DNA from: Hymenopus coronatus | Lineage: Eukaryota; Arthropoda; Insecta; Mantodea; Hymenopodidae | NCBI GenBank assembly: GCA_030762935.1 | Contig: CM060899.1 | Span: 9,897,001-9,961,000, forward strand | Direction of reading: 5' to 3' | DNA: 64,000 bases | In this document: positions 48,475 to 59,899 of the stretch, piece by piece | How the letters are laid out: every line of letters starts with the position of its first letter | How positions within the stretch are numbered: the stretch's first letter is position 1 | Notes under the pieces: model-generated | Seen by the model: the letters and a program-made list of their open reading frames with translations, nothing else | Told to the model about the DNA's origin: nothing | The model's database searches: none | Made by a program: the position numbers and the translations under genes

Positions 48475-48642
48475 ATCAGGAGGAGATTCATGACGAGCTT
48501 GCAGCACAAGGCGGTACATCTGCATATGGGGTTCAGCGCAAAGTTAATGGTGAATTTGTGCCTACCCATACCCTGTTCCTAACATTTGACTGCGTAGATC
48601 TCCCTCAAGGTATTAAGACAGGGTACGAAGCCATCGAGGTAA
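48475..48642 (+). pseudogene. B4 Gag, left piece
   Basis: Reads NQEEIHDELAAQGGTSAYGV, QRKVNGEFVPTHTLFLTFDC, VDLPQGIKTGYEAIEV. It matches the C Gag between the RRM-like region and the first knuckle. It stops at the X insertion in the codon for the next residue. Confidence 0.88.
48634..48642. repeat. Target-site duplication of X, left copy
   Basis: TCGAGGTAA here and TCAAGGTAA at 55062-55070 flank the X/C block (8 of 9 identical). Removing the block and one copy restores the Gag frame of B4. Confidence 0.85.
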
Positions 48643-48824
48643 CCCCCCCCCCAGGGGCCTACTACGGTAGGTACGGGTTAGGCGCACCCGGGGTTCTGAG
48701 CCACCTTGCCCTCCCCTGTGGACCACCTCAGAGTGGTGAGGGAGTCAGTAGGTCACAATGCCCACCCACGTGTAGGCCGTGAGTGGAGACCCGTGTCGGT
48801 GAAAAGGAATATCTTGTTGGTTGA

Positions 48825-49284
48825 CCCCCCCAGGGGCCTACTACGGTAGGTACGGGTTAGGCGCACCCGGGGTCCCGAGCCACCTTGACTCCCTCTGTGG
48901 GCAACCTCAGAGTGGTGAGGTAGTCAATAGGTCAAAATGCCCACCCACGTGTAGGCCGTGCGTGGAGACCCGTGTCGGTGAAAACGAATATCCTGGTTGG
49001 TTTGAGGGTTGCGTACCTGAGCCTGGGCTTCTGTCTTTCAGTAACTGGGGAGGGTGCGCAGCCTAATACACCGCTTTGGTTTCTGATTTGCCTAAACGGG
49101 AGGCTAGGGACTAACCCACCCCTAGTCAATCGGCCAGGACTAGGTATTACACCGAACTCCAGGGTGAGTGGGACGGCGAGCCCGCTATATCACCTGTGTA
49201 GCCCTGTCACCCCAGTGGGTTGACCCCTCGTTGGGCTCCGTGGTGGGTGGGGAGCACTGGGGAATGAATTTATACCATTTCTTT
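48825..49284 (+). promoter_or_regulatory. 5' UTR of C
   Basis: Begins with the shared 5' module. GGCCTAC (48835-48841), part of the hairpin, is perfectly complementary to GTAGGCC at 48951-48957, so an alternative long-range pairing is possible. Frames are open through much of this GC-richer region but lack a conserved start codon. Confidence 0.7.
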
Positions 49285-50743
49285 ATGGCACCAAAACCAA
49301 AACCCCTTAATTTAAATGCAGACGTTGGAAAGGAAGTAGTCGAGTCATGTGGTCCTCGCTACTTGGTTATTCATAGTACAGAGGAAGGTAAGAAGTTCCT
49401 TACGGTGAGCCCTTTTACTATCCAAAAGGGTCTCGATGCCATTGCTGGTCCGGTCAAATCTTGCGTTCGAGCTCGCAATGGTACACTTCTTGTCGAAGCC
49501 AACTCCGCCTCGCAAGCTGCAAGGATACTTAAAGCCACCATGTTAGCCAGCTATCCAGTGAAGGTCGAGGTGCACAAGTCGCTGAACTCCTCCCGAGGTG
49601 TAGTAACAACCCGCGCGTTGGACGGTTTGTCCATTGAGGAGATCCAAGAAAATCTAGCGACTCAGGGTGTCTCATCTGGTTATCGAGTACAACGTAAGAT
49701 CAACGGTGAATTCCTGCCTACTCGTACCCTGTTTCTTACTTTTGATCGGGTTGACCTCCCTCAAAAGATTAGGGCAGGGTATGAAGCCATCGAAGTTAGG
49801 CCTTATATACCCAATCCGCTGAGGTGCTTTAAATGCCAACATTATGGTCACACTAGTGAGCTGTGTACCGGCAAGTCCACCTGCGTCCACTGCGGTGACA
49901 TCTCCCACGATGGGGCTTGTGCTTCAGCTCCATCCTGTGTGAATTGTAACGGGGAACACCCATCTAGTTCCCGAGACTGCCCCCGTTTTGCAGAGGAACG
50001 AGCGATCCAGGAGATACGGGTGAAAGAGAAGGTGTCCTTCTTGGAAGCCCGGAAGCTCCTGCGACTCCGCCAACCCTCTGCCCCGAGGTCCGGTACCTAT
50101 ATCTCAGTTGCAGCTAAACCGGTACCGCGTCGGGAAATCGCAACACAGACCGGCGATATGAACGGGGCTACAATTGCGGAAAAGGTTATTTTAGCCCAAG
50201 CGCTGCCAAAGCCTTCGACACCTACACCCAAGTTGGTATCAACATCTGCCATATCCGCCAGCTTACAGAATAGTCCTGCACACTTGTCACCGAAAGCCTC
50301 GACCTCGGGAACTAAAGCTGGTAAATTCACGACGTCTTCTGCCCCGGAAAAACAGTTTAAGACCAAGTATGTACGACAAGACTTCTTGAAAGAGAATGTG
50401 CAATCTTCTACCAAGTCATCTAAGGGTAAAAAAAAGTACACGCAACTCCATACGTGTATCCTCCTCTGAAGGGTCGTCTGGGGAGGAGGGCGTGAATCGG
50501 CGACGGCCGTCTTCGCCGATCAGCACATCCAATCGGTTCGAACTTCTCGGACCGAAATTTGCTCTTGAAAAAGGGACCTCCCTTGTGGAGGAGATGGACC
50601 AGGAGGATTCTGCCGCCACTGCCAGAGGGACAGTGCGGAAACGGCAGGATCGTGCTCCTGAAAATAGTACTAGCCCAACGCCTAAGAAGAACAAATTGAA
50701 CCGACCAGCTAATCCCAATCTGCAGAAGCGTCTTTCGATTTGA
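49285..50743 (+). pseudogene. Gag (ORF1) of C, one +1 frameshift near the end
   Basis: MAPKPKPLNLNADVGKEVV at 49285 starts the protein. The RRM-like part holds FLTVSPFTIQKGLDAIAG, NGTLLVEA and SRGVVTTRAL. Three knuckles follow: CFKCQHYGHTSELC (~49826-49867), CVHCGDISHDGAC, CVNCNGEHPSSSRDC. A basic/Ser-rich tail has low-complexity KKST. An extra A in the run 50428-50435 (8 As) shifts the frame and yields a stop at 50469; the true C-terminus continues to 50743 in the next frame (..NRPANPNLQKRLSI). B5 lacks this extra base. Confidence 0.92.
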
Positions 50744-50765
50744 AACTTATCCCATAATATACCCA

Positions 50766-53700
50766 ATGGCTATCCTCCATTGGAACATACGCGGAATTCG
50801 ACCACATCGACCAGAGCTTGACTTGTTGCTACGCCAGCATGAACCCTTGGCTGTATGCTTACAAGAGACGAAGCTCCGTCCACAGGACACCGTTACCATC
50901 AGGCAGTGCTCCTCCGTAAGATGTGATTTATCCCCGGAGGACGGTGTCCCGGCACATGGGGGCACTATGATGCTTATTCGAGATGATATTTTTGCCAACT
51001 CCGTACCCATACAATCTGCAATCCAGTCCGTTGCTGTCAGCATTAAGCTACCCTCCGCTTTATTCACCATTTGCAGTATCTATTTGCCTCCATCTGCGGA
51101 CCTCTCGCAGAGCGACTTAGAACACCTCATTTCGCAGTTGCCACCACCCTTTTTATTGGTAGGCGACGTGAATACCCATCACCCTCTTTGGGGCTCTCCT
51201 CGGGCTTGTGCGAGAGGTACGCTACTTAAAGACTTCTTGGATAGTCAGAATCTTGCTCTCTTGAACACCGGAGAGCCCACCTTTCTTTCTGACGCATTTC
51301 ATAGTTTTTCACACATTGACATTGCAATTTGTTCCCCTCAGCTAGCAGTCACCTTATGCTGGAATATCATCTCGGATTTGCATATTAGTGACCACTTTTC
51401 TTGTCGTATTAGTATCTTGACACCCGTTGTATGTTCCACCCGTTTACCTAGTTGGCGCCTAGACCACGCCAGCTGGGAACTGTACTCCCACTAGGCTGAA
51501 TTTAGCTACGAAGAGCACGACTCTGTGAAACACTTGGTCGAACATCTCACAGGGACCATTCTTTCTGCTGCTGAGCAATCCATTCCGCGTTCGACTGGCT
51601 ACAGCCGTCGATTTCCGGCACCTTGGTGGACCGATGACTGTCGGGATGCTATTCGCGCTCGCAGACGAGCTCTACGGGATTTCCAGCGTTTTCCTACACT
51701 GGATAACCTGATACACTATAAACGGATGCGTGCACATTCTAGGCGGGTTATTAAGGATAGCAAAAAGATGTCATGGAATAAATTCGTGGGTTCCTTTAAT
51801 CGACATACACCTTCCTCTGTCGTATGGGATAAGTTAAGACGTGTGGCTGGAAAACCGAACCATATGCCCATCGCCGGTCTCAAAACACCTACCGGAGCTG
51901 TTGTTGATACATTTGACGTGGCGAATACTTTAGGCAGTGCTTTCGCTCAGGTGTCTAGCTCAGGCAATTATTCCCCTGAGTTTCTTACAGTTAAGAATCA
52001 GGTGGAATCTCAAGAATTCTCTTTTCTTTCTGGCAACCTTGAGGACTATAATCGCCTTTTCACCCTGGCAGAGCTAGACAATGCACTCTCCTCTTCACGA
52101 CACTCAGCAACCAGGTCCAGATGGTATCCACGTCCAAATGTTGCAACATCTCTCTCCTGATGGCAAAGATTTCCTACTGGAGGTCTATAATCGTGTCTGG
52201 GTTGATGGCATTTTTCCAGATAAGCGGCGGGAGGCCACCATCATACCCATTCTTAAACCTGGAAAGGACCGCCATCTTCCTTCCAGTTACCGTCCTATTT
52301 CCCTCACCAGTTGCGTGTGCAAGGTGATGGAACTCATGATCAATGGACGGTTGGTGTGGTGGCTGGAATCCCACAATCTTCTGACGAACATCCAGTGTGG
52401 CTTTCGACGACGACGTTCAACTGCTGACCACCTTGTCTCTCTGTCAACTCAGATTATTGACGGGTTTCTTAAGAACAGCCCCACTGTTGGGATATTTTTT
52501 GACCTCGAGAAGGCCTACGACACTTGTTGGCGGGCGGGAATATTGCGTTCTCTGCACAACTGGAACATACGTGGACGCCTACCGTTGGTCATTCAGGTGT
52601 TTATGCGGGACCGCGTTTTTCGAGTGAGGGTGGGCTCGGTTATTTCTAACCATTTTATTCAAGAGAACGGAGTGCCGCAGGGCTCGGTACTCAGCGTGAC
52701 TCTATTTGCTATTGCGATAAATTCCATATCACTATGTGTGCCTCAAGGTGTCTCTTCCTGTTTATTCGTGGACGACTTTGCCATCTTCTGTACTTCTCAG
52801 CGTACACCGTTTTTTGGAACGCCGTCTCCAGCGGTGTTTGGTTCAATCTCTATGCTTGGAGCTCGAAACACGGTTTTCGTTTCTCCGCTGAGAAGACAGT
52901 CTGCGTTAACTTCTGGCGCCGTAAGTGGCAAATGCCGCCGTCTCTTCGACTCGGGCCAGATTTACATCCTTTCGCAGACGAGCCGAGATTACTTGGTTTG
53001 ATCTTCGATCGGAAACTTTGTTGGGCACCACAAATAGCACAGCTTAGAGCACGATGTGACCGTTCTCTAAATCTTTTACGGATACTAAGTGGCAAATCTT
53101 GGGGTGCGGATCGGACGGCATTGCTCCATCTTTATCGTGCTGTGATTCGTTCGAAGTTGGACTATGGCAGCATTGTGTATTCTTCAGCTCGACCTTCTGT
53201 GCTCAGAGGGTTAGACACAGTCCATAACCAGGGCATCCGTGTGGCCGTTGGAGCTTTTCCAACGAGCCCAGTTGTTAGCCTCTACGCCGAATCGCGATAA
53301 CCTCCTCTGCGTTGTCGGCGTGATGTCCTTCTTGCTAATTATGGCTGTGGGCTGAAGTGTATGCCTGGGCATCCAACTTATCACGCGTTTTTCTCCCCTG
53401 AGCTGCACGAGCGATACCGCGTCCGCTCTCTGAGCCCCAGGCCAGCAGGTTTTCGTTTCCGTGAGCTTCTACGCCAGCACCATGTTGACATTCCTCGGCC
53501 GTTATCCAAGGGAGAGAGTATACACCCCGCTTGGTTACGCGCTACCTCCCATGTCGATCTCGGGATGTCGCTCTACGGGAAATCTGTTACGCCTCTTGAT
53601 AGTATTCGTCGTTGCTTTTTAGAATTTTTATCCAAATACAGTGGCCGTATTTGTATTTACACCGATGGTAGTAAGAGCCCCGACGGTGTTGGATGTGCCT

Positions 53701-54458
53701 TTGTCACTGGCACCGCAACTTCTACTTACGGTTTGCCTAGTTGCACATCTATATATTCTGCCGAGCTATATGCTATTTATCAAGCCCTTCTGTATATTCG
53801 ACGTCGAAAATTAGGTGACTGCCTTATTCTTAGTGATTCCCTTAGTGCCCTTCAGAGCATTCGTGAGCTGTACAATTACCATCCTTTGGTGCAGCGCATC
53901 CAGGACGTTCTCCACATTTTGCACGCTTCTGGTTTTAATGTGGAGTGCGCATGGATTCCTGGACACGTTGGCTTGCCAGGGAATGACACGGCGGATTTGG
54001 CAGCGAAATCGGCAGTCACAGTGCCCAGTGTTACAATTACCCATTCAACAGCAGAAGATTTTAGAGTGGCTGTACGGAGAGCCGTTTTTTCGACTTGGCA
54101 TGCGGAGTGGTCGGCTCTCCGTGGTAATAAGCTGCGAGAGGTGAAGGACCTCCCTGTCAACTGGGTAACCTCCTCTCGTTTATTCCGCCGGGAGGAGGTA
54201 GTACTAGCTCGGCTAAGAATTGGCCACTGTATTTTTACTCACAGTTACCTTTTTAAACGTGAACCTGCTCCTGTCTGTGCGCTCTGTGGGGAGGCACAGA
54301 CAGTTCGTCATGTGTTGCTGGAGTGTGGTCACCTGGCACACATTCGGTCATCTATGCGCATGCCGGCCTCTCTTTCTGAGGTCCTGGCAGATGACCCAAG
54401 AGCAGTGGACAGGGTTTTTAAATTTTTAGCAAAACTTTCTTTTACCTTAACGTTTTAG
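50766..54458 (+). pseudogene. ORF2 of C: APE endonuclease, RT, RNase H; four lesions
   Basis: About 1230 codons from MAILHWNIRGIRPHRPELD. Endonuclease to ~51480 (QETKL, HGGTMMLIRD, GDVNTHHPLWG, SDHFSC). Linker PWWTDDC (~51615). RT ~52090-52820: GPDGIHVQML, SYRPISLTSCVCKVMEL, FFDLEKAYDTCWR, QGSVLSVTLF, FVDDFAIFC (catalytic pair intact). Thumb, then RNase H ~53650-54010: IYTDGSKSPDGVG (D), SAELYAIYQAL (E), SDSLSALQ (D), PGHVGLPGNDTADLAAKSA (D). A Cys/His tail (CALCGEAQTVRHVLLECGH) follows. Lesions: TAG 51492-51494, +1 shift near 52110, compensating shift near 52820, TAA 53298-53300. Confidence 0.94.
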
Positions 54459-54667
54459 TGTGATAGCAGATTTTTTTTTTTTTTTTAAACTCTTTTAATT
54501 TTAATGTGTTGATTTTAGATGGAGTTTTATATCCAGCTCTGTTTGGAGGGCTGGACCGTTCTGTTACTTCAGTATCAACTGTGTTAGCTCTTTTACTTGT
54601 GTTTTTTTTTTTTTTGGCCTTTTTTTTTTGGTATTTTTCTTACTGCCTATTGCGAAGTTTTAATCGT

Positions 54668-54702
54668 AAGGGCGCTTATGACCTCGGCAGTTGAGCGCCC
54701 TT
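54668..54702 (+). promoter_or_regulatory. 3'-terminal hairpin of C
   Basis: AAGGGCGCT and AGCGCCCTT form a perfect 9-bp stem with a 17-nt loop. It is followed by AAACACCATTATCATCATC. The same structure, with compensatory changes, closes A2 and F. Confidence 0.8.
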
Positions 54703-54727
54703 AAACACCATTATCATCATCATCTTA

Positions 54728-54728
54728 T

Positions 54729-54779
<51 letters not shown>

Positions 54780-54796
54780 CTACTACTACTACTAGA
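54728..54796. repeat. (TAC)n microsatellite after C
   Basis: About 20 TAC units with one interruption (TCC) continue from the TCA-rich tail of C. It probably grew from the element tail. Confidence 0.9.
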
Positions 54797-55070
54797 CACC
54801 CTTGAAATTTTAGTCACTATTGTTTTATGTTCCCTTTTGTTTTAGGAGTTTTAGTGTCATAGGTTTAACACCAGCTCTGGATTCAGGGCTGGATAGTTAT
54901 TTTATCTTAGTTTTAGTTATTTATACAGATTTTATCAATACTTTAGCTCTTTTGATTGAGGTACTCTATAATATACTTTTAGCTAAGGTGCAAGTTTTAT
55001 GAGGGCGCTGATAAACTAGCAGTTGAGCGCCCTTAAACCCCATTCATCATCGTCATCAACATCAAGGTAA

Positions 55071-55984
55071 GGCCATACAGCCCGAAGCCGTTACGTTGTT
55101 ACAAGTGTCAACGTTTTGGACACACCAGTGAATTTTGTAGTGGTCGGCTTATATGTGTCAATTGTGGAGATGTTACGCACGATGGAGGGTGCACATCGAG
55201 TCCATACTGTGTTAACTGCGGCGGTGAGCATGCATCTAGTTCCCGCGACTGTCCCCGTTTTGCAGAGGAGATAGCGATCCAGGAGATCCGGGTGAAAGAG
55301 AGTGTCCTCGGAGGTCCAGAAGCTCCTGCGAATCTGCCAACCATCCATCCAGGGGTCTGGTACCTGCAGCTCGCTTATAGCTAAGCCAGTACCTAAGCGG
55401 GAAATCGCATCACAGAGCTGTGATATAAACGGGGCCTCAATTGCATAAAAGACTCGTAGCCAGACCACTGAACAGGCGCACAGCTACCAGGTCTACGTCG
55501 GGGTCACCATGTGCCTCTTCCTGCTTTGTAAGGCCTATGCCTGGATAAGTACCATCCAAAACTTCAGCCTTGAGCAGTAAGTCAGGCTAACTCTCGAGTA
55601 TTTTATACCAGCGAAAGCCTTTAAGACGAAATATGTCCGGACTGTCTTCCTAAAAGAGAATGTAAGATCTCCTCCCGAACCAACCAAGGGAAGTAAAAGC
55701 CTACCTTCTTCTCTGTGTAGATCCTCTTCTGAGGAATCTTCTGGGGAGAGAACTGGTCAGCGCCCACCATCTTTGTTGAGCAGATTCTCGAACCGAAATT
55801 CTCTATTGGAACGGGGACCTCCCCCGTGGAAGAGATGGACCAGGGGGATCCTGCCTTCACTGCCCGACGGCCAGTGCGTAAGTGGCAGGATCGTGCCCCT
55901 GAAAAAAGTGTTAGTCCGACTGCTAAGAAAAATAAACTAAAACGACCAGCACAGCCAAATATGCAGAAACGCCTTTCCATTTAA
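55071..55984 (+). pseudogene. B4 Gag, right piece
   Basis: Continues with RPYSPKPLRCYKCQRFGHTS, a second knuckle CVNCGDVTHDGGC and a third CVNCGGEHASSSRDC, then RFAEE and IQEIRVKE. Frameshifts follow (~55300). The tail is recognisable to KRLSI and the TAA at 55982-55984. Knuckle residues are intact although the gene is split by X/C. Confidence 0.85.
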
Positions 55985-56006
55985 ACCTTATCCCATTCAA
56001 TTGTCC

Positions 56007-59000
56007 ATGGCTATCTTACAGTGGAACATAGGTGGAATTAGAGCACATCGATCAGAACTTGAATTGTTGCTACACCAGTATCAGCCTTTGGTCGTATGCT
56101 TGCAAGAGACTAAGCTCCGCCCCCAATACATCCATACAATAAAGCAATACTCTTCTGTGCGGTGTGATTTATCGCCGGCGGCTGGTGTTCCTGCACATGG
56201 GGGTACCATGATTCTTGTCAGAGGTTATATCTTCACTGAATCTGTACCCCATACACTCGAATACACTCTACGCTTAATGCGTACAATCCTTCGCTGTACG
56301 CATTAAGTTACCCTCATATAGCTTGACCTAATGTAGTATCTATTTGCCTCCATCTGATGACGTCTATCGCACTCGTTTAAAAGACCTCGTCTCACAGCTA
56401 CCAACTCCTCTTCTGTTGGTGCGGGACGTGAATCACCACCACCCCTTTGCGGCTCTTCTAGGGCTTGTGCGAAAGGTCAGTTAATCTCCGAAATCTTGGA
56501 TAATATCAGTCTCTCTCGCCCTCTCCCCCCCCCTCTCTCTCTCTCTCTCGTGAACACCCGAGAGCCTGCATTTCTTTCTGACGTATTCAATAGTTTTTCT
56601 CACTTGGATATCGCAGTTTGTTCTCCACAGTTGGCAGTTTCTTTAAATGATACATCACTGAGTTACATACTAATGACCACTTTCCTATTCTTATTTGTTT
56701 CTTAGCACCGGGTGTATGTTTCATACGTTTACCTAGATGGTGGTCAGAACAGGCAAACTGGAACGTTTATTCTAACTTTGCCGTTTTTCACTACAACAGT
56801 TTCCCTTTTCACTATGACTCGGTGGATGTTTTAGTCCAATACCTCACAACTATCTCCGCTGCCGAGCTTTCTATTGCGCTGTCAACTGGACACCCCCTTC
56901 GATTTCCTGTCCCTTGGTGGAGGATGAATGCCGGAAAGCTCTCAGGGGTTTCCAGCATCGCCCCACTTTGGCTAATCTTATACAATATAAAAAGCGGCAT
57001 GCCCAATCATGACGAATTATAATTATAGCAAGAAGACATCATGGAGCAACTTTGTAGCATCTTTTACTCGACATAGCCTTTCCTCTATCGTATGGGATAA
57101 GTTACGGCGTGTAGTCGGAAATACGACCCATATGCCGATTGCCGGTCTGAAGACATCTGCAGGCCCTGTGTTTAATATATTTGACGTGGCTAACACTCTT
57201 AGCAGTGCTTTCGCTCAAGTGTCTAGCTCAGACAACTATTCTCCCGAGTTCCTTTCAGGTAAAGCTCAGGTGGAATCTCAAGAGTTCGCCTTCTGCTCTG
57301 GTAAACTTGAAGACTACAATAGCCTTTTCAGCATGGAGGAGCTAGACCATGCATTTTCGTCTTCGCGAACGGCTCCACCAGATCCAGATGGACTTCACGT
57401 TCAAATGTTACATCTCTCCTGAAGGTAAGGCTTTTGTCCTCGAGGTCTATAATCGTGTCGGGTTGATGCCACTTTTCCAACTCAGTGGCGGGGGCTCACC
57501 ATCATACTTTTTTTAAACGTGAAAAGGACCGTCAACTTCCCTCCAACTACCGTCCTATTTCCCGCACCAGTTGCGGGTGATGGAACGTATGATCAACGGA
57601 CGGTAGGTATGATGGCTGGAATTCCACAATCTTCTGACCAACATTCAATGTGATTTTCGGAGACGTCGATCAGCGGTTGACCACCTTGTTTCGCTATCGA
57701 CGCATATCATGAACGGCTTTCTCCAGAACTGTCAGACGGTTGGGATATTGTGTTACCTCGAGAAGGCTTATTATACATGATGGCGGGCAGGGATTTTACG
57801 CTCCTTCCACAACTGGAATATACATTGACGCCTACCGTCGTTCCTTCTGGAGTTTATAAGGGTCGGCTCGGTTTTTTCGAACTGTTTTATTCCAGAGCGC
57901 CGCAGGGCTCGTTACTAAGCGTGACGCTATTTGCTAAAGCGATTAACTCCATATTGCAATGTGTTGCCCTGGTGTCTCGTCCTGTTTATTCGTGGACGAC
58001 TTTGCTAGCTTCTGCACTTCTCTACGCCGTCTCCAGCAATGTTTGGACAATCTCTCCGCTTGGAGTTCGAAAAACGGCTTTCGTTTCTCACCTGAAAAGA
58101 CAGTATGCGTTAACTTCTGGCGTCATAGGTGGCGAATGACACCTACTCTTCATCTTGGGCCACATTTACTTCCCTTCGCAGATGAAGTGAGATTCCTGGG
58201 GTTGATATTTGATCGGAAACTATGCTGGTCACCTATGTAACACAGCTTAAAGCGCGCTGTGACCGTTCTCTGTATATTTTACGGATTTTAAGTGGAACAT
58301 CATGGGAAGCAGATCGCACAGTATTGCTGCGTCTTTATCGTGCACTAATACGATCCAAGTTAGGATGCATTGTTTATTCCTCAGCACGCCCATCTCTACT
58401 GAGAAAATTAGATACTTTCCATGATCAGGGCATCCACGTGGTTGTTGGGCCTTTTCCAACCAGCCCAGTTGTTAGCCTTTACGCCGAATCAGCGGAAGTG
58501 CCCCTTCGATTTAGGCGTGATGCCCTGCTTGCCAACTATGGTTGTGTACTTAAGTGCATGCTTATGCATGCAATGTTTCCCCGTTTTCATTCTACAGCTA
58601 TCACTTTCCCCAAAGCCTAGAGAGTTGCTTCGGAACTACGGCATAGCACTACCTAGCCTGTGTCCCACGAGAGAAAGGGTGCACCCACCTTGGGTAAGTG
58701 CGGCCTCCCACGTTGATCTCGGGATGTTGGAATTCGAGAAGTTTATGATTTCTGCCTGTAGTATTCCTGTGTGTGTGTTTTTTTAGAATTTTTATACCAT
58801 TACAGTGACCAAAATTGTATATACACCGATGGAAGCAAGTGTACCAGCAGTATTGGATGCGCCTTTATTAATGGAACCGAACCACATACTTTCGGTTTGC
58901 CTACTCACACGTCCATTTAAACTGTGGAGCTGTATGATATTTATCCAGCCATTCAGTATGTTTGCTGTTGCAAACTGGGTGCCCACCTTATCTTGAGTGA

Positions 59001-59577
59001 TTCGCTTTAGTGCACTTCAGAGCGTTTTTGAGCTCTACAAAAGTTAGTGCAGCACATTCAGGATACCCTCCACAGTTTGCACGCTTCTGGCGTGAATGTG
59101 GATCTCGCATGGCCTCCTGGACACGTTGGGCTGTCAGGTAATGAACTGGAGGATGAGGCAGCACAATCGGTAACTACGGTGCCCAGTGTCACAATTAGTT
59201 GTTCAACAGCCGAAAAGTTTAGACTTGTTTTGCGGAGAGCTGTATTTTCGTGCTGGCATACATAGTGGTCTTCTCTCCGCAACAAGAAGCTAAGAGCAAT
59301 AAAGATCTTCCGGTACACTGGTGCAGTTCCTCTCCCTCTTTTCGTCGTGAGGAAGTGGTATTGGCTCGTCTTCGCATCGGTCACTGTTTTTTTTTACCCA
59401 CCGCTATCTGCTCGATGGGGAACCTGCACATTTGTCTGTTTACCATGTGCTTCTGGAGCGCTTCGAGCAACTCTTCAGATCCCGATCTCCCTTTCCGAGG
59501 TCCTCGGGGATAACAACCACGCGGTCGATGGGGCTTCTAGCTTTTTACGCCAAGAGCCTTTTTTAAATTCGTTTTAG
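56007..59577 (+). pseudogene. ORF2 of B4, heavily decayed
   Basis: ATG 56007 gives MAILQWNIGGIRAHRSELEL, 22 bp after Gag. Endonuclease pieces: VCLQETKLRPQ, HGGTMILVRG; a (CT)n expansion at 56528-56549 disrupts it. The linker (57009-57420) includes IAGLKTSAGPV and FDVANTLSSAFAQVSSS. RT has scattered motifs: LEKAYYT (A motif Asp replaced by Tyr), FVDDFASFC (~57976). RNase H pieces: IYTDGSKCTSS-like at ~58815, then PGHVGLSGNELEDEAAQS (~59116). At least eight frame changes are needed to read it through. Confidence 0.85.
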
Positions 59578-59841
59578 CTTTTCTTTTTTCCCCCTTCAGA
59601 TTTTAAGAGGATTGGTTTTATCTTTCTCCTTTTGCACTGGGGGTTTAATTTTAAATGGATGTTCTTCTTAGTTTTCATGTTCGTCCCGCTTTTTAAATCC
59701 CTCTATGGCCATTGCCCTATATTTTTTGGTCCCTCTTGGGTTTTATTTGTGCCGTTGGCCATATTTTATCATTGATCTCTTTTTATATTGTTTTTACTGT
59801 GGTTCTCATGCGTTTGAAGGGCGCTAATAGTCCTACAGTTG

Positions 59842-59858
59842 ATCATCATCATCATCAT

Positions 59859-59896
<38 letters not shown>
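59842..59896. repeat. (TCA)n then (GA)n microsatellite ending B4
   Basis: TCA units form the element tail and pass into a GA run. The right arm of the 3' hairpin is missing: CAGTTG is followed directly by the tail. Confidence 0.85.

Positions 59897-59899
<3 letters not shown>

Larger units (their letters stand above)
48825..54727 (+). mobile_element. Non-LTR retrotransposon C (lineage B), full length
   Basis: Order: seven Cs, 5' hairpin (48837-48850), 460-bp 5' UTR, Gag (49285-50743), a 22-bp gap, ORF2 (50766-54458), 3' UTR with 3' hairpin (54668-54702), (TCA)n, then a (TAC)n tract to 54796. It is the best-preserved copy in the window and nearly identical to the first 2 kb of B5. No clear target-site duplication was seen; both flanks are X-derived or microsatellite. 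Confidence 0.92.
48643..55061 (+). mobile_element. Element X: 5' module plus 3' UTR, with C inserted between
   Basis: X consists of 48643-48824 (a run of ten Cs, hairpin 48658-48671, ~180 bp of 5' UTR) and about 54802-55061 (a 3' UTR with hairpin 55001-55034 and TCA-rich tail). Everything between is C. X itself therefore lacks Gag and ORF2. Alternatively the left part is a duplicated 5' promoter unit of C with a 179-bp period, and the right part a second 3' end. The duplication TCGAGGTAA/TCAAGGTAA bounds the whole block. Confidence 0.65.
47345..59862 (+). mobile_element. I-like LINE copy B4 (lineage B), split by X/C and internally rearranged
   Basis: Parts in order: 5' UTR start (47345-47611), an inverted endonuclease-linker segment (47612-48474), a Gag piece (48475-48642), then after the X/C insertion the rest of Gag (55062-55984), ORF2 (56007-59577) and a 3' UTR ending in a (TCA)n then (GA)n tract. 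Gag reads through the insertion: ..GYEAIEV before and RPYSPKPLRCYKCQ after. B4 lies within a minisatellite remnant. It is the most decayed of the larger copies. Confidence 0.82.
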
